Shown: positions 57,331-64,000 of the stretch, one piece after another
Position numbering within the stretch: position 1 is the stretch's first letter
Layout of the letters: every line of letters begins with the position of its first letter
DNA from: Pyrocephalus nanus
Lineage: Eukaryota; Chordata; Aves; Passeriformes; Tyrannidae
Direction of reading: 5' to 3'
Length of the DNA: 64,000 bases
Assembly (NCBI GenBank): GCA_038380795.1
Contig: CM076272.1
Coordinates: 997,001 to 1,061,000 of the forward strand
The notes under the pieces: model-generated
Databases searched by the model: none
Told to the model about the DNA's origin: nothing
Seen by the model: only the letters and a program-made list of their open reading frames with translations
Made by a program: the position numbers and the translations under genes

Positions 57331-60300
57331 ATTCTCAGATCAAGAACAAAAAAAAAAAAAAAAAATAAGAAAAAAAAATCTCATCTAATCAAAAAAGGCA
57401 CTGACAATTTTTCAGCCTCACATTAAAAGCAAAGAGTCATTCGGAACAGTGCACTCCATATTCTATTTTATAATATCACTTTAAGCTATTTCTTTGAATC
57501 ACAGACATTTCTTTGTTAGGAAGGAAAATCAAAAATTCATCAGAAGAAGTTCTCAGGTTTTTTTCTTTTTTCCTTTTTTTTTTTTTTTTTCCCCACCCCT
57601 TTTTTCCTTCCCCAGCCCCCCTCCCCCTTTCCTTCAAACAGGGCTATTGCAGGGGGTTTTTAGCTGGAACCAACATTTATAGAAGTAGGGGATCCTTAAG
57701 CAATTATTAGTGGTGAGACTTTGACGTGCCTGAGAGTTGTCAACAACTGACTTTAAATAAAGTAGAAGGAAAGGGAAATAAACGGTACTCTCAGCAAAAT
57801 TAATAAGAGCCCTGCAAATTAAAGATGGAGTGGTTTTCAAACAAGGAAAAAAGTGAACTTTGCATAAAACAGCATTTTAAGTATATCTTTGTAAAAATTA
57901 TCAGATTGTCAAATGGCATGAAAGTAAATCAAGTCTGCAGCTACATGTGATATTTCTACATTTGCTCAAAACAAAACAAAACAAAAAATCCTGTTTTTTC
58001 TCTCTGCAAGTATTCCTCATTCTTATTAGCCCAGATTGCCCAGGGCTGTTTTTGTTCAACTAGTACTGGAATACCACCACTTTCAGAACATTCCCTGCTA
58101 GTGAAGGATTTGTACCAGGAGACTTGAACACACAAAGGACTTTATTTCAAATTATTATTCAAGTTTCTGCCTTTCCTGAATGAAGAGGCTGCGGTTGTGC
58201 GGTGCAGGAGGGGTGCCGGTGTTGTGTGCAAGGACACCCCCAGTGCCTCCGTGAGCACTTTAACCAAAAGATTTCAGTTTGCCTCAACGGCCTTGATGCA
58301 GATTTTTTGTGATTACAGGAGAAGACTGTTGTAGAAAATCAGAACACAGGAAAAGCTGACTGGCTGTGGATGAGAGCAGAAATTATCACAGTGACATTTT
58401 CTATCCTTTTTCTACCATCCAAAAATGACCCTTCAGCACACAAGGCACCGGATAATGACACACTAGTGGGTGCCAAAGAGCACTTTTCCTTGAACTGATT
58501 AAGCTTAACTTGTTAAAACAGTCCTTCTAAAGAAAGGTTCAACTAATCCCATAGTTATTCTTGACATTTAAATTCTTACTTAGCATAAAATTGAACAAAA
58601 TAAATATTTTCCATGCAATCAGAGCCCAAAGGAAACATGGAAGATCTGATCAAGAAACTTGTGAAAAGCTTCTTTAGGTATGTGAAATCAGCCTAAAGCC
58701 CCAGTTCAGGAGCTGATGGATCAAGAGGTGACAAAGGTAAACGATCCAAGGGCAGTGGAAGGCAGAGGCTTTGGGATGAGCAGGGCACTGTTTTGGGTCA
58801 CTGAGAATCAAGAACCTGTGCAGTGGGATCAGTGATGTGTTTCTTACACCCTGCAGGACAGCTGTGCCTCCTCAAGTGGCTGCTTTGCAGCCCCCCAGCC
58901 CTTTCCCAGCCCCCCCAGTGCAGGAGCAGAGCCCCCCTGTGTGCCAGCCCTCAGTGCTGGGCCATGTGCTGGCTCAGCAGTGCTCTCTCACTCTGGGCTG
59001 CTAATGGACTGACATCAAACCCTTAACCCTTAATGAAGTGAAATAATGGCATTGGCTGAAAATGCTGGCCCTTCTTTTTATGGGCATTATTTGAGGAGCA
59101 GTAACAGATGTAGGTCAGCTCAGGAACATCACAGATGAACAGCCTTTCATCGCCTCGAGCTGGTCAGAGCCGAAATGCCCTGCTGGGACTCCTCCACCTG
59201 CAAGTTTGCAACGTGCAACATCCTACTCGTTTAGGATATGGTTTCCACTCCAGTACATCCATGATAGAAGGCTCGGCATTACATGAATTTATGGGCCAGC
59301 TGGGCACCAAAAACACACGGCCATTGTCTCAGGTGTTTCAAGACCTGGAAGTTTTAGTTATCACTAACAAGATCAGTTTAAATGACTCAGACTTTATTAA
59401 CAATTCCATCTTGTGGTGATGTCCCCTTGTGGATGAGGCCCTGGCTCCAGAAGTACAGGGAAGTTCCCTGCCACATCCTACACTAACAAATGGAATTTCC
59501 CTGCACCAGCTTTAAAAGACACTGCAAAGCTTCCTGGCTTCACTGGCAGGGGCTGACCTGCTGTCTTGAGCACTCGACCCAAAACACATCCCCTTGCAAA
59601 GCTACCATGTTAAGTTTAAAGCTTAAAAGTATTTTGTTTTCTGACACCTACCAAAGGCACAACACCAATTTTAGTTGAAAATAATCCTCAGCCTCTCCAG
59701 AAAAACTGCTGTTCCTTTCTCATTTTTCAGTCCAAGGATTTATTCACATGGGAAAAAAAAAAATCTTGAAAATTAAGGTGTGAACTTCTGTAGGTAAGAA
59801 GGAAAAGAAAAAAGCTTTTTACCATGTCAATCAGTTGTATGGGTTTTTTTTTTACATGGGTCTCCTTGGCACCAAGGCAGCAAATGGCTTTGGCTTTGCT
59901 TTCAGAAGGTCCTGGTTAATAATCAAAAGTTTTCCTACAAAATCCCCCAAGTGCCTGTCTGTGGTTGAACACGTTACTCCTGCCACCAACAGCAAAGTCT
60001 CATCACCCCACGTTCAGCAAACATGCTTTGCTGCTCTGGATTCCTGGGCATTTATCAGCAGCAGCAGGGACACACGGTGGAGGAGCAGGCTGAGATGGAA
60101 CTGATGAGTTCTGCCAAGTGCTTTCCTGCCTGTCTGTCTCACCTACACCTGTCCTGAGCCTGTTTCTGCATCATCTCACGCTGAGAAAGTACCTAAGATT
60201 GCCAAAGACCAATTTTAAGGTAAGCTATTACAGAAAGCATTCTAAAAACCCCTCCTGTGTTTTGTGAGAAACACTGAAATCCCATTTCCTGGCCACACAA

Positions 60301-60589
60301 ACTCCCAGCCAACAGCCCTGTGCACTTTGTGGCTCTGTTCCTCAGAGATCAAGGGCAGAAGAGGACACAAAGCCATATATTTAGGAATCCATCACGTGTC
60401 AGCTTTTTTTTTTTTCCTCTTTTCTCTTCTTTTTTGTGAGGGATTGGGCAGGTTTCCTAGACAGACAGATATTGGTAACAATGGCCTGAGGGTTAAATAA
60501 TGATGTTGAGGGGGGAAAAGTTGGGTCAACCTGCACAGTTTCGTATGGCCTCAGTGACCAGTGTGGAGCTGATCACCACAGCTCATGAT
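57331..60589. other. Non-coding region, no supported gene
   Basis: Contains A18 (57348-57365), a long pyrimidine tract (57558-57635) and (AAAAC)n (57968-57988). A 94-codon forward frame at 59135-59419 is fairly protein-like (LHEFMGQLGTKNTRPLSQVF) but unrecognised and without exon context. Confidence 0.45.
57558..57635 (+). repeat. Long polypyrimidine tract
   Basis: 78 bases that are pyrimidine apart from A 57595 and AG 57614-57615, including an 18-base T run followed by C runs. It ends in TTCCTTCAAACAG, an acceptor-like site, but the following sequence shows no donor-bounded exon. Tracts of this kind can form triplex DNA. Confidence 0.85.
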
Positions 60590-61080
60590 TACACAGAGAA
60601 AAAAATTCCCCCAGAGCTCCGTAAGTAAATAGAAAATGCAGACCTTAGCATATTCAAAGGAGCATTTTAGCATGCAGTCATTAAGTTATCTCTCGGTTAT
60701 TTATTTCTTCTGCTTGTTATTAGCTGCGTGAAGAATATTATTCTAATTATGTCAGCCCAATCAGCAGTATTGCATGTCCAGGCTCATTTCCATTAGTTTG
60801 AGCTTTGTCTTTCACACTGTGATACTAATTCAATGAGACATCAAACATTTAAATCGACCCAGGATGCCGAGGTCAGGCAGTTCTGCCCTTCCACTCTATT
60901 AGCACTGGAGTGTAATTGTGTTTGTCACTGCCCGCATGACTAATGGTATCAGGGTGACTATCAGAGCACAAATGAGCAATGCACTAATATATTATTTTGG
61001 TCTATAATATCAATATGTGTTTATTCAGTGCTTGTGTTAGCCAAGTTGAAATGTTCACTTTAACGTGGTAACCATAAAGT
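60590..61080. promoter_or_regulatory. Candidate conserved non-coding element
   Basis: Long AT-rich, repeat-free block with TAATTA at 60744-60749, TCTCGGTTATTTATTT, ATGACTAATGG and the alternating AT-rich segment TATAATATCAATATG near 61002-61016. The motif TCTCGGTTATTT also occurs in the element at 50080-50590 (near 50301), which suggests a shared binding site. Inferred regulatory role. Confidence 0.42.
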
Positions 61081-64000
61081 GTTCCCTTAAACAGGGGCAC
61101 TCACTCATACAATTACTGCACAGCAATGGGATTTTTTACTTTGCAGCGATAGAATTCTGCTTAACTGAGAAAAATGGGGAAAAAAATCACTTTAAAAATA
61201 AGCTTGCAGAGATGCAGCAAACCTCAATTTGGCCTAAAAGCACCAGTAAAACCGCACACAGTTCCTACACAGAGCACATGGAACAATTTGCAGTGTATAA
61301 ATATAAATGTATTGTGAGTTCTGTGTAATCAGAGAGGGCATTTACCACTGAAGCAATTTAAAAGCACTTTGCACCTTTAAGAATGCTTGCTAAAAACTTT
61401 AAAGCACCAGGCCTTGAACTAGAATATTTAGATACCCAAAGAAAGGGAAACCAAGGGATTTCCTTTACATCACTGCAGTGATGCAATCCACGTGGAATTC
61501 CAGCATGTGGCTGACTTGAAAGGCTCAGGTAATCACCAGCTGATGCTGTTCATGTACTTAAAGCTACACATTTGCCTTAATAAATTCCTGAAAGGGAGTC
61601 ATGATTAATTCCCCCAAAACTTACATAAATAGGGAAAAAGGAAGAGGAAAAAAAAAAAAAAAAGACCCAAACCGTATTAAAAGAAACCTAATTATGAATT
61701 CAGCATATCTGATAATTAGCAAATCTGATAATTTCAGAAAAAAATTCTCTCTTCTCAGAGCAATAAAGCCTCTGAGTATTTTAAATGCTGCATCATTTCT
61801 CTAACAGATGCTTTCAGAAGAGCTAAAACTGTCAATGTCCTTATGCACTTCTTCTTGTTTATGCTTCAAAACAAGGTAAAATTAAATTGTTTATACTTTC
61901 TGGGGCAGCACTTGCACCAGCTTCAGGGAAGGCTGGATTTCAGCTGCAGTGTTTGCACTTTGCTTCTCTGGTGCTCAGGAAAGGGCTCCCAACACCTCTC
62001 TTTAAAAATGTCAGCTTTAAAAATGCCAACAGTACCGAGTATTCCTTCACTCCACCGTGGCACACTCAGCTCGGGCAAGGTTAGAGGTGCAAAGGGGAGC
62101 TTTTCACTTGGTTGAACAAATAGAATTTGTTTCTCAGTAGTACTTCCAACATTTTTAATGCACTGACAGATTTCAGAGGAAATAATTCCAAAACGTTCCT
62201 CATCCTAAATCACTGCCATTAAAAGAAAAACAAACCCAGGAAATCCACACAGCCAGTCGCCTCTGGGAGCCATCTGCCAAACTTTGGGGATGCTGTCCTG
62301 ACTGTCACTGTGCCTGTGCACCCCTGCCTGTAGGAAACATTTCAACATTTGTGGAATGTAAGGATTTGTTCTTTGGATCCATGAGAGGAAGGTGCTGAAA
62401 TGTGCCCTGTTTGGACACAGACTGAACAGTGAGGTGAGTGACACCATCTCCATCAGCTGCCCTCTCCAGGAAAGCTGCTGTGTTTGCTCACACAGCTGAA
62501 GTGCCAGTGAGGTGCTTCCCACTGGAGTGGTTCCAGAAGGAATCCTTTGCTCTGGGATGTTAACCAGATTAAGGCTTCAGATCAAAACCACCCACTCGGT
62601 AAAATTCACTCAGCGTGACAAGACTGACCCAGCAAAGCAACCCCACCCAACACCCCGTCCCAATCTCATTTCTCTCAAGGGCTTTGTACTGGACTTTTCC
62701 TCAGCAGGAGACACAAAACCCCCAGCAAACCCCACCACAACCTCCTCTGACTGGGACCAGAGCAGAGAGATTTAGAAAAGGCCTCAAGCTGCAGGAATGG
62801 CTGAGCTGCTGGGTGTTTGTACTCCCTGAGCACTGGTGCCCTGCACTGCCTGGGGTGAGTGCAGCACACCCAGCTCAGCATCCTGCCCACTTTAACTTGT
62901 GCATCTTCTCCAAATCTTAAACTTCCCAAACTAATGCTTCCCTGTGCAAAGAGATTGGGAAGAGGAGAAACCCTCAGCCTTAGCAGGCTGTTAAAGTTCA
63001 TTGAATTTCCATGTGTTAACTGAAGAAAAAAATGCTCCTTACAAGCACAGATCAAAGAGAAAAGTACATTTTAACAGTTTTTTATTGACCTTTGCCTATC
63101 TGAACATCCTCTCAGGAGAGCGAGCACATCCAGCTTCACACCACATCACACACTTGTTAACTTCCCTAATTTGTGCAGAAATATTCCTGTTTTTTCCATC
63201 TCAGACAAAAATTACGGTTTTGTTTAATCTTTAGGAGTTTGTCATATCAATAAAAATAAAGCCCACGCCACCTTTTGTGGGATACATAACAGAGGGGACA
63301 GCTGCTTTCTGGCTTCCATGACAGCAGAAGCCCAAAAGTATTGACAGTGATTGCCCAGAGAGTCTCAGAGAAATTCCTGGAAAGCATCTTTGCCTCTCCC
63401 TGAGCCCTGCTGAAGATGTGCTACAAGCCTTGAGTGCAGCTCCAGAGATGGATTTGTCTACACTGTGCTTATTTCTCTGCCATACAGATGCAGCAAATGT
63501 TTGTGTTCCTTTCTGTGCCCTTCCCAATTAGGGTTTTATGTATTCCTAATGAGTAAAATTAGCTTCCTTTGCTTTAACTTCAAAGTTTTCTTTTTTTTTA
63601 ATCTTTGTCTGTGACAAGTAATTACTATATATTGTAGAGTTGGTGCATGTTTTTCTATCAAAATATTTATTTTGATAAAAAAACAAGGAAAGTGTGGGTG
63701 GCAGGAAAAAATGCATTTTCTGCCCAACTCTAATTATATATGTATATACACACATATGTGAAGAGTAAATGCACTGTTTTGCATACTTTGTTTTTGCCTA
63801 CCCATCCATGGTAATTAAACCCATGTGTATTATATTTATTCCCTTGAGTTCAACCCTCCCTTTTGACAAATCAAATGATTAAACATAGACTTTCCTTCTA
63901 ACAAGAGTCTGTGCAGTGCTAAACTGCTGCCACTTCGTTGCAAGAGCTTTGCTTTTTATTAGAGATGCTTTGCAGGCACTGAGCAGCCAACACAGCTGCC
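61081..64000. other. Non-coding region, no gene seen
   Basis: Unique DNA, AT-rich, with A16 at 61648-61663 and a small TA/CA stretch near 63733-63760. Frames at 61843-62115 and 62512-62920 are unrecognised. No RNA gene or exon could be supported up to the window end. Confidence 0.5.

Noticed and set aside
59135..59419. 94-codon protein-like frame
   Set aside because: No family was recognised and no splice sites or promoter were seen. It is too short to support alone.

Overview
The window is vertebrate nuclear DNA and almost certainly avian. The best evidence is three CR1 LINE 3'-end fragments (12208-12299, 27525-27765, 32580-32870). They carry the CR1 tail phrases seen in bird genomes, such as the CCCTGGAAGTGT and GGTTGGATGGGGCT blocks and a terminal ATTCTRTGATTCTA-type repeat. 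Nothing prokaryotic is present: no operons, no Shine-Dalgarno-led gene series, no rRNA or tRNA, no CRISPR. I found no protein-coding gene that I can support. Nearly all open reading frames are short chance frames, or run through tandem repeats. The window therefore looks like a gene desert or the inside of a very large intron.

Layout. 1-5130 is unremarkable single-copy DNA with a (CAG)8 run and a possible LTR-like fragment near 3750-3900. 5131-6966 is a large 17-bp minisatellite whose units are self-complementary, with an internal 180-bp higher-order repeat. 8913-9118 holds two small adjacent tandem arrays. 10050-10900, 13470-13930, 20330-20600, 22540-22760, 29640-30060, 34100-34560, 35040-35900, 38590-39240, 50080-50590, 51600-52430, 53860-54430, 57050-57330 and 60590-61080 look like conserved non-coding elements: AT-rich, repeat-free and dense in homeodomain, FOX and SOX-like cores. 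28800-29560 is CpG-enriched and island-like. 45115-46750 is a second minisatellite of about 34 copies of a 47-49-bp unit, most carrying CACCTG and, on the minus strand, a strong splice-donor-like CAG|GTGAGC. The rest is ordinary intergenic or intronic sequence with mononucleotide runs.

How it fits together. A long gene-free stretch with many enhancer-like blocks is the usual setting of a developmental regulator in vertebrates, but the target gene is not visible here and I do not name one. The regulatory calls rest on composition and motif reading only. A multi-species alignment would decide them. The most unusual objects are the two minisatellites, for their sequence properties rather than for any protein. 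A few exon-like intervals (33399-33522, 35596-35717, 47454-47518) are recorded as weak candidates.
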